From contig NZ_KQ483358.1 in the NCBI RefSeq assembly GCF_001432305.1, forward strand, positions 1,544,430-1,608,429: a stretch of 64,000 nt of DNA, read 5' to 3'. The stretch is from Curvibacter sp. PAE-UM (GTDB taxonomy: Bacteria > Pseudomonadota > Gammaproteobacteria > Burkholderiales > Burkholderiaceae_C). Position numbers and translations under genes: made by a program. Below are positions 27,253 through 35,263 of this stretch, piece by piece; the first letter of the stretch is position 1; each line of letters starts with the position of its first letter. The notes below the pieces were generated by a model that saw nothing but the letters and a program-made list of their open reading frames with translations, was not told the DNA's origin and did not search any database.

Positions 27253-27335
27253 GGTTTGTCTCCGTGGATATGTGCGGGACGCCTGTGAAGAGGACAACTG
27301 CGGTGGCGTACCCTGGTGCCGCAGCCGTTTGGAAA

Positions 27336-28613
27336 TCAGTAGAACCAGCGCGCCGGCACCATCACCAGGGCCGGGAACAGCACCAGCAGGAACATCAGCG
27401 CGAACTGCGCCAGCATGAAGGGCCACACGCCCTTGGTCACCTCGTCCATGCTCAGCTTGCCCACGCCGGCCACGGTGCTCAGCACGGTGCCTACCGGCGG
27501 GGTGATCAGCCCGATCGCGTTGTTGATCATGAAGATCACGCCGAAGTACACGGGGTCGATGCCCGCGGCCTTGACCAGGGGCATGAAGACCGGCGTGAGG
27601 ATGACGATGGTGGGTGTCATGTCCATGGCCGTGCCCACCAGCATGGTGATGAGCATCATCACGATCAGCAGCAGGGTGGGCCGGTCCAGCAGGGGTTGCA
27701 GCAGCGAGATCAGCTCGCCGGGCAGGTTGGCCACCGTGATCAGCCAGGCCACGACCATGGCGGCGGCCACCAGGAACATGATCACGGCCGTGGTCTGGGC
27801 CGCCGACAGGAACAGGCCGAAGAGCTGGTTGAGCTTGAGTTCCTTGTAGACCAGTGTGGAGATCAGCAGCGCGTAGACGGCGGCGACCACCGCGGCCTCG
27901 GTGGGCGTGAAGACGCCGAACTTCAGCCCCACGATCACGATGACCGGCAGGCCCAGGGCGAGGGTGGCGTCCTTCAGGGCGCTCAGCACCTCGGCGCGCG
28001 TGGCGCGCGGTGTGAGCGCGACATCGCTCTTGCGTGACAGCAGCCACCAGGTGATGGCCAGGGTGAGGCCCAGCATGAGGCCCGGCACGATGCCCGCCAG
28101 GAAGAGCTTGGAGATCGAGACATTGGCGGTCACCCCGAAGATGACGAAGCCGATGCTGGGCGGGATGATGGGCGCGATGATGCTGCCCGCGGCGATCAGG
28201 CCGGCCGAGCGCGCGCGGTCATAACCGGCCCGGTTCATGACGGGCAAGAGCAGTGCGGCCAGGGCGGCGGCATCGGCCACGGCGGACCCCGAGAGCGCGC
28301 CCATGATGACGGCGGCCATGATGCCCACGTAGCCCAGGCCGCCGCGCAGGTGGCCCACCAGGGTGGTGGCGAAGGCGACGATGCGCTTGGACAGGCCACC
28401 GGCGTTCATGATCTCGCCGGCCAGCATGAAAAAGGGCACGGCCAGCAGGGGGAAGCTGTTGGCCCCTTCGATCATGTTCTGGGCCAGGATCTGCGCGTCG
28501 AACATGTTGAGGTGCCACATCAGCGCGGCACCGGTGACCAGCAGGGAGAAGGCGATGGGCACACCCAGGGCCATGGCGCCCAGCAGGACGGCGAGAAAGA
28601 TGGTGATGGTCAT
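27336..28613 (-). CDS. dctM: TRAP transporter large permease DctM
   Basis: A 425-residue integral membrane protein with about 12 TM segments. Family motifs include FFMLAGEIMNAGGLSKRIV, GALSGSAVADAAALAALLLP, AAGSIIAPIIPPSIGFVIFG and ITPPVGTVLSTVAG. It performs Na+-driven transport with DctQ and DctP. The start at 28613 overlaps the dctQ stop as ATGA. Confidence 0.95.
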   Translation of the reverse strand: MTITIFLAVLLGAMALGVPIAFSLLVTGAALMWHLNMFDAQILAQNMIEGANSFPLLAVPFFMLAGEIMNAGGLSKRIVAFATTLVGHLRGGLGYVGIMAAVIMGALSGSAVADAAALAALLLPVMNRAGYDRARSAGLIAAGSIIAPIIPPSIGFVIFGVTANVSISKLFLAGIVPGLMLGLTLAITWWLLSRKSDVALTPRATRAEVLSALKDATLALGLPVIVIVGLKFGVFTPTEAAVVAAVYALLISTLVYKELKLNQLFGLFLSAAQTTAVIMFLVAAAMVVAWLITVANLPGELISLLQPLLDRPTLLLIVMMLITMLVGTAMDMTPTIVILTPVFMPLVKAAGIDPVYFGVIFMINNAIGLITPPVGTVLSTVAGVGKLSMDEVTKGVWPFMLAQFALMFLLVLFPALVMVPARWFY

Positions 28614-29173
28614 GCGCGCTCCTGCGGCTGTGTGGAGGCTGCGCCCGGGGCGATGCCATGGGGCATGTCGTCGGAAGTGGCGATGCCTATCAGTTCGGTG
28701 TCCGGCAGGCGGCCGCTGAGGAACTTCCAGAGCTCGAAGGCGATGATCAGCGCGGCCAGTACGGAAAACACCAGGCCGGCACCGTAGAGCCAGGCCATCG
28801 AGACCTCCATGACGGCGCTGGTGGACTGCAGGTTGATGAGGGCCTGCTGGCGCGCACCGTCGAACATGAACCAGCACATGGCCAGCATCAGCCCGTGCGC
28901 CAGCACGAAGCAGACCTTGCGGCCCCTGGCGGGCAGGCGCGAGAGCAGGGCGTCCGTGCCCAGGTGGGCGTGCTGGATCAGGCCGACCACGGCCCCCAGG
29001 AAGGTCATCCAGACGAAGAGCCAGCGCGACAGCTCTTCCGACATGGTGATGCTGGAATTGAAGCCGTAGCGTAGCACCACGTTGCCGAAGACCATGACGA
29101 CCATCAGGCCCAGGCAGGCAACCATGAGCAGGCCGAAGGCCCGGCCGATGAGGTTGATGAATTTCTGTATCAC
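28610..29173 (-). CDS. dctQ: TRAP transporter small permease DctQ
   Basis: A 187-residue four-TM protein with the DctQ signature (MSEELSRWLFVWMTFLGA). It begins with GTG at 29171-29173, supported by GGAGAC a few bases upstream; there is no nearby in-frame ATG. It is the first gene of the Q-M-P-shikimate dehydrogenase-VOC-dehydratase-esterase run on this strand, and a palindromic operator candidate lies just upstream. Confidence 0.9.
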   Translation of the reverse strand: MIQKFINLIGRAFGLLMVACLGLMVVMVFGNVVLRYGFNSSITMSEELSRWLFVWMTFLGAVVGLIQHAHLGTDALLSRLPARGRKVCFVLAHGLMLAMCWFMFDGARQQALINLQSTSAVMEVSMAWLYGAGLVFSVLAALIIAFELWKFLSGRLPDTELIGIATSDDMPHGIAPGAASTQPQERA

Positions 29174-29201
29174 GGGAATGTCTCCATGGATCTTATTTTG
29201 T

Positions 29202-29215
29202 ACGAACTGGTTAGT
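29202..29215. promoter_or_regulatory. Candidate operator upstream of the TRAP operon
   Basis: ACGAAC-TG-GTTAGT is a 14-bp inverted repeat (5 of 6 positions paired) 29 nt upstream of the dctQ start and downstream of the TetR-type gene. Part of it (ACTGGTT) recurs at 29943-29949, at the start of that regulator gene, so it may be the regulator's binding site. Confidence 0.35.
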
Positions 29216-29265
29216 TTTTATTTAAGGGAAAACCCTGACATTTCGGCCGCCGGGGCCTTGTCTGC

Positions 29266-29955
29266 TCAGATCTTGCGCACGAAACGCACGATCATTTCCA
29301 CCACGTTCTCGCGCCGCTGGGTGATGTAGGCGCGCGACGTCATGTCCAGCTTGAAGATGATGCCGAAGGTGTGCCGGTTGGACACATTGAAGAAGCTCAA
29401 AGCCGAGATCGAGGCATGGATATCGACCGCATCCAGGCCCTTGCGGAACTGGCCGGCCTTGACGCCGCGCTCGTAGAGATTGCGGATCGCGGCAATCGCC
29501 GGCACGTTGAGTTCCTGGATGCGCTGGCTCTGCGCCAGGTACTGCCCGCGGTGGATGTTCTCGGACATCACCAGGCGGATATAGCTCTCGTGGTGCAGGT
29601 GGTGGTCGAAGGTGAAGGCCACCAGGCGGCGCAGGCCTTCTTCGGGTTCCAGGTCCTGCAGCTTCAGTTCGGACTCGACGTCGCGCACCCGGCGGTAGGC
29701 TTCCTCCAGCACGGCCAGGTACAGGCCTTCCTTGCTGCCGAAGTAGTAATAGATCATGCGCTTGCTGGTGCGCGTGGCCTCGGCGATCTCGTCGATGCGC
29801 GCACCCGCCAGGCCCTTTTCGCCGAACTCGGTCTCGGCCACCTGCAGGATGTTGGCCCGGGTGCGCTCGGGGTCGTTGGTGCGGCTGGGCGCCTTGCGCG
29901 CCGGGGCCGCGGCGCGGGTCGTTCGGGTCCGGTTTTTTTGTACTGGTTCGTTCAT
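29266..29955 (-). CDS. TetR/AcrR-family transcriptional regulator
   Basis: A 229-residue repressor. The N-terminal HTH is RANILQVAETEFGEKG ... IAEATRTSKRMIYYYFGSKE (residues about 35-85), then a mostly helical ligand domain. The very basic N-terminal extension (KNRTRTTRAAAPARKAPSR) is unusual and may help bind DNA. The start at 29955 is preferred to an upstream ATG at 29991. Placement directly upstream of dctQMP suggests that it controls quinate/shikimate uptake. Confidence 0.88.
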   Translation of the reverse strand: MNEPVQKNRTRTTRAAAPARKAPSRTNDPERTRANILQVAETEFGEKGLAGARIDEIAEATRTSKRMIYYYFGSKEGLYLAVLEEAYRRVRDVESELKLQDLEPEEGLRRLVAFTFDHHLHHESYIRLVMSENIHRGQYLAQSQRIQELNVPAIAAIRNLYERGVKAGQFRKGLDAVDIHASISALSFFNVSNRHTFGIIFKLDMTSRAYITQRRENVVEMIVRFVRKI

Positions 29956-30034
29956 TCGCGAAGTATAGGCCGGCCCCGGGCCCGGCGGCAATGCCCGGTG
30001 TCGGCCCTGGCCTGCGGCGCATGAGCGGCCCGTT

Positions 30035-30499
30035 TCAGGCGCGCGGCGCCTGGGCTTCCCGCACGGTCTCCACCAGTGCCCGCAAGGCCGCCGTGTACGA
30101 GCGCCAGCCCAGGCCCTGCACCGTGGCCTTGACGGCCGGGCTGATGATGGAGTGGCTGCGCCAGGGCTCGCGCGCGGCGATATTGCTCATGTGCACCTCG
30201 ACCACCGGGAAGGGCATGGCCTTGATCGCATCGTGCAGCGACACACCGTGCTGCGTGAGCCCGGCGGGGTTGAGCAGCGCACCGGCAGCGGTGTCGATGA
30301 CCTCGTGCAGCTTGTCGACCAGGGCCCCTTCATGGTTGGACTGGAAAGTCACGAGCTGCACGCCCAGCTCGGCGGCGAGTGCGCCCAGGTACTCGTTGAT
30401 CTGCGCCAGCGTGGTCGTGCCGTAGATGTGCGGCTCGCGCCGGCCGAAGAGGTTCAGGTTGGGGCCGTGCAGCACCAGGAAGGTCGGCTGTGCGGTCAT
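30035..30499 (-). CDS. aroQ: Type II 3-dehydroquinate dehydratase
   Basis: A 154-residue dodecameric-type dehydroquinase. Motifs: GPNLNLFGRREPHIYG with catalytic Tyr and Arg, FQSNHEGALVD, NPAGLTQHGVSLHDAI and VEVHMSNIAAREPWR. It converts 3-dehydroquinate to 3-dehydroshikimate, the substrate of the dehydratase encoded at 23530. Its start overlaps the stop of the upstream DctP gene as ATGA, so it belongs to a transport-linked catabolic operon rather than to aromatic biosynthesis. Confidence 0.93.
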   Translation of the reverse strand: MTAQPTFLVLHGPNLNLFGRREPHIYGTTTLAQINEYLGALAAELGVQLVTFQSNHEGALVDKLHEVIDTAAGALLNPAGLTQHGVSLHDAIKAMPFPVVEVHMSNIAAREPWRSHSIISPAVKATVQGLGWRSYTAALRALVETVREAQAPRA

Positions 30500-31503
30500 T
30501 TGCTCACCCTGGCCAGTTCGTCGCGGTACAGCTTCACGATGGCGGGGTCGTAGCTGGCCGCAAATTTCTCGGCCACCGGCGCCGCGACGGTGCGCATGCG
30601 CGCCTGCTCGGCGGGGCTGAGCTCGTTGTACGACATGCCCTTGGCCTGCAGCTCGGCCACGGCTTTCTGTGCCGCGGCGCGGCTGACCTGCCGCTGGTAG
30701 GCGCGGGATTCGTTGGCCGCGTCGTTCATGATCTTCTGCTCGACCGGCGAAAGGCGGTCCCAGAAACGCTTGCTCACCAGCATGATGTTGGCCGCGTAGA
30801 CGTGGTTGGTCGCGCTGACGTACTTGTTCACTTCGAAAAACTTGTTCGACAGGATCACGGCAAAGGGATTCTCCTGGCCGTCCACCGCCTTGGCTTCCAG
30901 CGCACCGTAGAGCTCGGCAAAGGGCATGGGCACGGGGTTGGCCTTGAAGGCCTTGAAGGTTTCCAGGAACACCGGGTTGGGGATCACGCGCAGCTTCAGG
31001 CCGTCCAGGTCTTCCGGTTTGGTGATGGGGCGCTTGCTGTTGGTCACGTTGCGGAAACCCAGGTCCCAGTAGCCCAGGGCCACCAGGCCTTTTTCCGGCA
31101 GCCGGGCCAGCAAGGCCTGGCCGAAGGGGCCGTCGAGCAGGGCGTCGGCCTGGGCAAAGTTGCTGACGGCAAAGGGAAAGTCGACCAGACCGAACTCCTT
31201 GACGATGCCGGCCAGCGAGGTGGTGGCTGGGGCCGACATCTCCTGCACGCCGCCTTGCAGGGCGGACTGCTGCTGCATCTCGTTGCCCAGCTGCGAGGCC
31301 GGAAATTCCTGGACCTTGAGCTTGCCGCCGCTCTTGGCCGCCAGCAGCTCGGCGAAGCGTTTCACGCCCAGGCTGACCGGGTGATCGGCATTGTTCAGGT
31401 GGCCGAACTTGATCACGCGGTCCTGGATGTCTTGTGCCGAAGTGGTCGCTGCAGCCAGTGTGAGCGCGACGCCGATCAGGCCGGTCATGAGTTTCTGTTT
31501 CAC
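30496..31503 (-). CDS. dctP: TRAP transporter solute-binding protein DctP (second)
   Basis: A 335-residue periplasmic binding protein. The GTG at 31501-31503 is taken as the start because AGGAGA sits about 6 nt before it and it yields a proper signal (MKQKLMTGLIGVALTLAAA); the next ATG would shorten the basic N-region. Motifs parallel the first DctP: HPVSLGVKRFAELLAAKSGGKLKV, LKLRVIPNPVF and YGALEAKAVDGQENPFAV. With only one DctQM pair visible, the two binding proteins may share a permease or bind quinate and shikimate separately. Confidence 0.9.
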   Translation of the reverse strand: MKQKLMTGLIGVALTLAAATTSAQDIQDRVIKFGHLNNADHPVSLGVKRFAELLAAKSGGKLKVQEFPASQLGNEMQQQSALQGGVQEMSAPATTSLAGIVKEFGLVDFPFAVSNFAQADALLDGPFGQALLARLPEKGLVALGYWDLGFRNVTNSKRPITKPEDLDGLKLRVIPNPVFLETFKAFKANPVPMPFAELYGALEAKAVDGQENPFAVILSNKFFEVNKYVSATNHVYAANIMLVSKRFWDRLSPVEQKIMNDAANESRAYQRQVSRAAAQKAVAELQAKGMSYNELSPAEQARMRTVAAPVAEKFAASYDPAIVKLYRDELARVSK

Positions 31504-31566
31504 GTGTGTCTCCTGTAGGAATGGGGCCACCCGTCGCTGCGGGTGTGTCGCCATGGTAGAAAGCCG

Positions 31567-31585
31567 TTTTGAATCCCGTTCCAAA
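31567..31585. promoter_or_regulatory. Candidate IclR operator in the divergent region
   Basis: TTTTGAA and TTCCAAA form a 7-5-7 imperfect inverted repeat (6 of 7 pairs) 18 nt upstream of the IclR-type start codon and 64 nt upstream of the divergent dctP. IclR regulators of aromatic catabolism often bind such sites between themselves and their targets. Confidence 0.35.
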
Positions 31586-31603
31586 GAGGAATCCTGTTTC
31601 ACC

Positions 31604-32413
31604 ATGTCAAATGACACCGGGCGCTTGGCCGTCGGCGCGGTCGACCGCGCCCTGCTCATCCTGGAAACCCTGGCCGCCCAGCCCGAGGGTCTGGCCCTGG
31701 CCGCGCTGGCCGACGACCTGGCCCTGCCGCGCAGCGCCTGCCATCGCCTGCTGCAGGAGCTGGTGCGTTGCGGTTATGTGCGGCAGCTGCGCGAGCAGGG
31801 TGAGTACGCGCTGACGACCAAGCTGCCGGCCCTGGGCTTGAGCTTCCTGGGCAGTTCGGGCATCGTCGACCTGGCCCAGCCCGTCATCGACCGGCTGGCC
31901 GCCACCTCGGGTGAACTGGTGCGCCTGGCCCTGGTGGACGGCGACCGGCTCACCTTCGTGGCCAAGGCCCAGGGCGCGCGTTCGGGCCTGCGCTACGACC
32001 CGGACATGGGCATGGCCGTGCCCTTGTCCTGCAGCGCGGGCGGACACGCCTGGCTCATGACCCAAAGCGAGGAGCGCGCCACGGCCTTGGTGGCGGCGCA
32101 AGGCTTCGCCAATCCCAAGCAGTACGGCCCGAAGGCGCCCACCACCTACAAGGCCCTGATGAAGATCCTGGACGAGGACCGGCGCCGTGGTTACAGCCTG
32201 ATCGTCGAGTCCTACGCGCCAGGCATGACGGCCATGGCTGCGCCCATCCTGCGCCGCGGCGCACAGGCCGTGGGGGTCATCACCATCGCCGGGCCTTTGC
32301 AGCGGCTCACGCTGCAGCGCATGCAGGAACTGGGCCGCCCGCTGCTGGAAGCGGCGGGTGACCTGGCGCTGGTCAGCGCGTCCTCGCCGCTGTTTGCGCG
32401 GAGCGGGCGCTAG
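31604..32413 (+). CDS. IclR-family transcriptional regulator
   Basis: A 269-residue regulator with an N-terminal winged helix (GAVDRALLILETLAAQPEGL, LPRSACHRLLQELVRCGYV) and a C-terminal effector domain (RLALVDGDRLTFVAKAQG, PLSCSAGGHAWL, APILRRGAQAVGVITIAGP). The start at 31604 follows AGAGGA. It is divergent from dctP-aroQ, the standard layout for IclR regulators that respond to the catabolised aromatic or hydroaromatic acid, so quinate, shikimate or protocatechuate is a likely effector. Confidence 0.9.
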   Translation: MSNDTGRLAVGAVDRALLILETLAAQPEGLALAALADDLALPRSACHRLLQELVRCGYVRQLREQGEYALTTKLPALGLSFLGSSGIVDLAQPVIDRLAATSGELVRLALVDGDRLTFVAKAQGARSGLRYDPDMGMAVPLSCSAGGHAWLMTQSEERATALVAAQGFANPKQYGPKAPTTYKALMKILDEDRRRGYSLIVESYAPGMTAMAAPILRRGAQAVGVITIAGPLQRLTLQRMQELGRPLLEAAGDLALVSASSPLFARSGR

Positions 32414-32626
32414 CTGGCCCCTTGGGTCCGCACCGCCCTGATAGACCAGGCACGAGCCATGGTCGATCGTTGGCAATCAGAACAACTGTGCAGCGACGAC
32501 TACATCGCGCGCTGGCGTTCCTGGCTGAGCATGCCGCCGGCCGATCTGGCAAAAGCCATGACGAGCTCGGATGACGTGTGGGCCACGCCCATGCGCCAGA
32601 ACTCGCCTTTCATCCTGCCAGCATGA
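32414..32626 (+). pseudogene. Remnant of an accessory gene (C-terminal piece)
   Basis: After the IclR stop the same frame stays open for 70 codons. From the ATG at 32459 it reads a compact acidic/aromatic protein piece (DYIARWRSWLSMPPADLAKA ... WATPMRQNSPFIL) ending at 32626. It looks like the tail of a protein whose front is missing. Its neighbour downstream is a broken nucleotidyltransferase, so both are probably relics of one two-gene unit. Family identity is from memory and uncertain. Confidence 0.4.
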
Positions 32627-32684
32627 GCGCCGCCCGGCCGCCAGCAGGCGCTCGCACCGCAGTGCGCAGCACGGAGGTCACCCG

Positions 32685-33091
32685 ATGAGGCTCGCATCCT
32701 TGCTCAGCCTGCTCTCGCAGGCCAGAACCTCCTCAGGGCATGCCGAATTTGTCGTGATTGGCAGTCTGTCGATCCTTGGGATGGAGCCCACGGCAGAGAT
32801 CCCGCCTGGCATGTCCATGTCTATCGACGTGGGTGCCTACACCAGGGCCGACCCCGAGCGCATCTTCGACCTTCTGCCGGAACTGGGCGAAGACAGTCCA
32901 TTCCATCGCGCCCATGGCATTTATCTCGACGGCGTGACGCCAGCCCAACGATCTGCGCTGGGTCCAGGAGGGTGTGCGCTGCGGACTGGTGTCTGCGCCG
33001 CTGGTGCGAGCAAGATTCGCTACGACCCGGTTCCTCGATGGCGAAGAAGAACAGCGGGCCAGGCACGGGCTGGAACAGGCAACGGGCTGAC
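32685..33091 (+). pseudogene. Degenerate nucleotidyltransferase-like gene (DUF6036-like)
   Basis: The start (MRLASLLSLLSQARTSSGHA, then EFVVIGSLSILGM) and RIFDLLPELGEDSPFHRAHG look like a nucleotidyltransferase-fold protein. After about residue 86 the matching continuation (DLRWVQEGVRCGLVSAPLVR, then RFLDGEEEQRARHGLEQ) is in another frame and the central part is missing. An internal deletion with a frameshift explains this. The conserved ends are still legible, so decay is recent. Confidence 0.5.
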
Positions 33092-33309
33092 AGGGCAGAA
33101 GCGACTCCCTGCTGTGCAACAAATCGTAAAAGACTGCAACACCAGCCTGGCTGCCCATGGGGGTAACGGTTTACATACGCCCTATGGGTAGTGTGGAAAA
33201 CCTTGCCATGACGACACAATGGTTTTTGTGTCGCTTGCTGCCAGTGCGGACGGGGGGGCTGCGGGCTTCATCTTTCATCTTCAGACCAATCAACAAACAA
33301 GGAGAAAAG

Positions 33310-34194
33310 ATGCTGAAAAGTAGCAAATGGATGCTGGCCGTCCTGGCGCTGGCGCTGGGCGCCACCGCCTGGGGCGCGGAGGGCGAGAGCACCCGGGAAC
33401 AGCGGCGGGCCGCGGTCCAGGCCCTCAAGTGGCAGGAGGGGCCCGCCACGGCGGCCTTGGGCGGCAACGCCACCCTCAAGCTGCCGGCCGGGGCCCGTTT
33501 CCTCGATGAGACCGAAGGCGCCAAATTTCTCAAGCTCACCGGCAACCTGCCGTCGGCCAACAGCATTCTGGTCGGCGACAACTGGTGGGCGGCTTTCTCG
33601 TTCAGCTCAGTGGGTTACGTCAAGGACGACGAGAAGATCGACGCCGATGCCCTGCTCAAGAGCATGAAAGAAGAAGATGGCCCGGCCAACGAGGAGCGCC
33701 GCAAACTGGGCATGGGCGAACTCCACACCGACGGCTGGCACATCGCGCCGCACTACGACTCGGCCACCAAGCACCTGGAGTGGGCGCTCAGGTTGCGCGC
33801 GCCGGGCAGCAACACCCCCACGATCAACTACACCGTGCGACTGCTGGGGCGCAGTGGCTATGAAAGCGCCACCCTGGTCTCCGATCCGTCGACCCTGGAC
33901 GCGGATGTGAAGGCGTTCAAGGCCGTGCTGAAGGACTTCGACTTCAAGTCCGGCGAGAAGTACAGCGAGTTCAAGCAGGGTGACCGCGTTGCCGAATTCG
34001 GCCTCATGGCCCTGGTGGCCGGCGGCGCCGCCGCCGTGGCCACCAAGACCGGCTTCTGGAAGGTGATCGTCGGCTTCTTCGCCGCCTTCTGGAAACTCAT
34101 CCTCGCGGGCGTCGTGGCCGTGTTCTGGGGCATCGCCAAGCTGTTCGGCAAAAAGAAAGAGCAGAACGCGCCGCAAGACCCGCAAGACAAGTGA
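33310..34194 (+). CDS. DUF2167-family membrane protein
   Basis: A 294-residue exported protein with a signal peptide (WMLAVLALALGATAWGAE), a soluble domain containing GARFLDETEGAKFLKLTGN, DNWWAAFSFSSVGYVKDDEK and HWxxxPHYD-like HIAPHYDSATKHLEWAL, and C-terminal TM helices (FFAAFWKLILAGVVAVFWG). These are hallmarks of DUF2167 proteins, whose role is unknown. AAGGAGAAAAG precedes the ATG at 33310. It is the first of four genes that overlap end to start, which suggests a shared membrane process. Confidence 0.82.
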   Translation: MLKSSKWMLAVLALALGATAWGAEGESTREQRRAAVQALKWQEGPATAALGGNATLKLPAGARFLDETEGAKFLKLTGNLPSANSILVGDNWWAAFSFSSVGYVKDDEKIDADALLKSMKEEDGPANEERRKLGMGELHTDGWHIAPHYDSATKHLEWALRLRAPGSNTPTINYTVRLLGRSGYESATLVSDPSTLDADVKAFKAVLKDFDFKSGEKYSEFKQGDRVAEFGLMALVAGGAAAVATKTGFWKVIVGFFAAFWKLILAGVVAVFWGIAKLFGKKKEQNAPQDPQDK

Positions 34195-34919
34195 GGCTCT
34201 CGTCCGAGGCTGTGCTGATGCTGCTGGCATCGGCGCTCTATGTCTATGACGCTCTGATCCTGCTGGCCAGCAACGAGGCAGTGCTGGTGCGGCAGGGGCG
34301 GGGCTGGCGCGCCGTGTTCGGTTCCTTCCGCTGGCGTCTGGCCGGCAAGGAGCCCTGCGCTCCCGGCCTGCTGGCGCCGCACCGGCCCATCATCCGGCTG
34401 GCCTGGCAGTTTGCCGGCCAGCCGGCCGCCGTCGTGCCAGGCCAGCGCGTGCCGTTGCCGGTCGGCCTGGGCGGCCTGGCGCTGTGCGCCTGGCTCTCGG
34501 GCCTGACCCTGTTCGTGTTGCTGCCCACCAGCCTGTTCCTGGGTCTGGGCTCCTGGGTCACGCTGGGCGTGATCAGTCTGCTCTACGCTGTCAATCTCAC
34601 CGCGCTGGTGCTGCTCTACCGCATCCACCGGCGCCTGCAGGTGCCTGCGGGCAAGTACTGGTCGGTCGCCTTCGAGTGTCTGGTCTGCCCGCCTTTCTGT
34701 ATCAACCTCGTGCGCCGCGCCTGCGAATGGCAGGGCGTGAGGGACGATTTTCTCCAGGCCTGCCAGGCTTTGCTGCCGCCCGAGGCCCTGGCCGAAGTGC
34801 ACGCGCAATGCCTGCTGCGCATCGACGAGCAGATCGCCTTCGAGGACGAGCAGAGCAGCCGCATGGCCGCGCTGCAGCGTGCGCGCGAGCGTTTCCTGCC
34901 CCAGGGACCCCAGCCATGA
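34191..34919 (+). CDS. Membrane protein of unknown function in the DUF2167 operon
   Basis: A 242-residue protein starting with GTG at 34191, overlapping the DUF2167 stop (GTGA). It has an N-terminal hydrophobic helix, two strong TM helices in the middle (GLGGLALCAWLSGLTLFVLL and VTLGVISLLYAVNLTALVLL) and a soluble helical C-terminus with several cysteines (CLVCPPFC). I do not recognise the family. The ATGA overlap with the next gene shows tight coupling. Confidence 0.65.
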   Translation: MRLSSEAVLMLLASALYVYDALILLASNEAVLVRQGRGWRAVFGSFRWRLAGKEPCAPGLLAPHRPIIRLAWQFAGQPAAVVPGQRVPLPVGLGGLALCAWLSGLTLFVLLPTSLFLGLGSWVTLGVISLLYAVNLTALVLLYRIHRRLQVPAGKYWSVAFECLVCPPFCINLVRRACEWQGVRDDFLQACQALLPPEALAEVHAQCLLRIDEQIAFEDEQSSRMAALQRARERFLPQGPQP

Positions 34920-35263
34920 CAGCGACTGAAATCGGCGTGACGGCCGTGGGCCTCCTGCTGGGCTACTGGCTGGTGTCCTTCTTCCTGAAATCGGGCCGCC
35001 CGCCGCCGCGTGCGGACGCGCCGGCGACGCCACCGCCGACCGAGCCGATGGCCGGCCCCGCGCCCTGGCATACGGTGCTGCAGCTCGCACCCGAGGCCAC
35101 GACGCAGGATATCCGCGCGGCCTACTTCCGGCTCGCCGAGCAGTACCGGCCCGACAAGGCGCAGGCGCTGGGCCCCGAGATCCGGGCGCTGGCGGCGCAG
35201 CGGCTGGCGGAAATCGAAACCGCCTACCAGGACGCCCTGCGCAGCGTCGGGGGCCAGGCATGA
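34916..35263 (+). CDS. Membrane-anchored J-domain-like protein with RPD instead of HPD
   Basis: A 115-residue protein: an N-terminal TM helix (VGLLLGYWLVSFFL), a Pro-rich linker, then a J-domain (WHTVLQLAPEATTQDIRAAY, FRLAEQYRPDKA, IETAYQDALRSV). The HPD tripeptide that stimulates Hsp70 is replaced by Arg78-Pro79-Asp80, so it is probably unable to activate DnaK or uses another partner. It sits between a TM protein and a site-2 protease gene, overlapping both by 4 nt. Confidence 0.75.
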   Translation: MTATEIGVTAVGLLLGYWLVSFFLKSGRPPPRADAPATPPPTEPMAGPAPWHTVLQLAPEATTQDIRAAYFRLAEQYRPDKAQALGPEIRALAAQRLAEIETAYQDALRSVGGQA

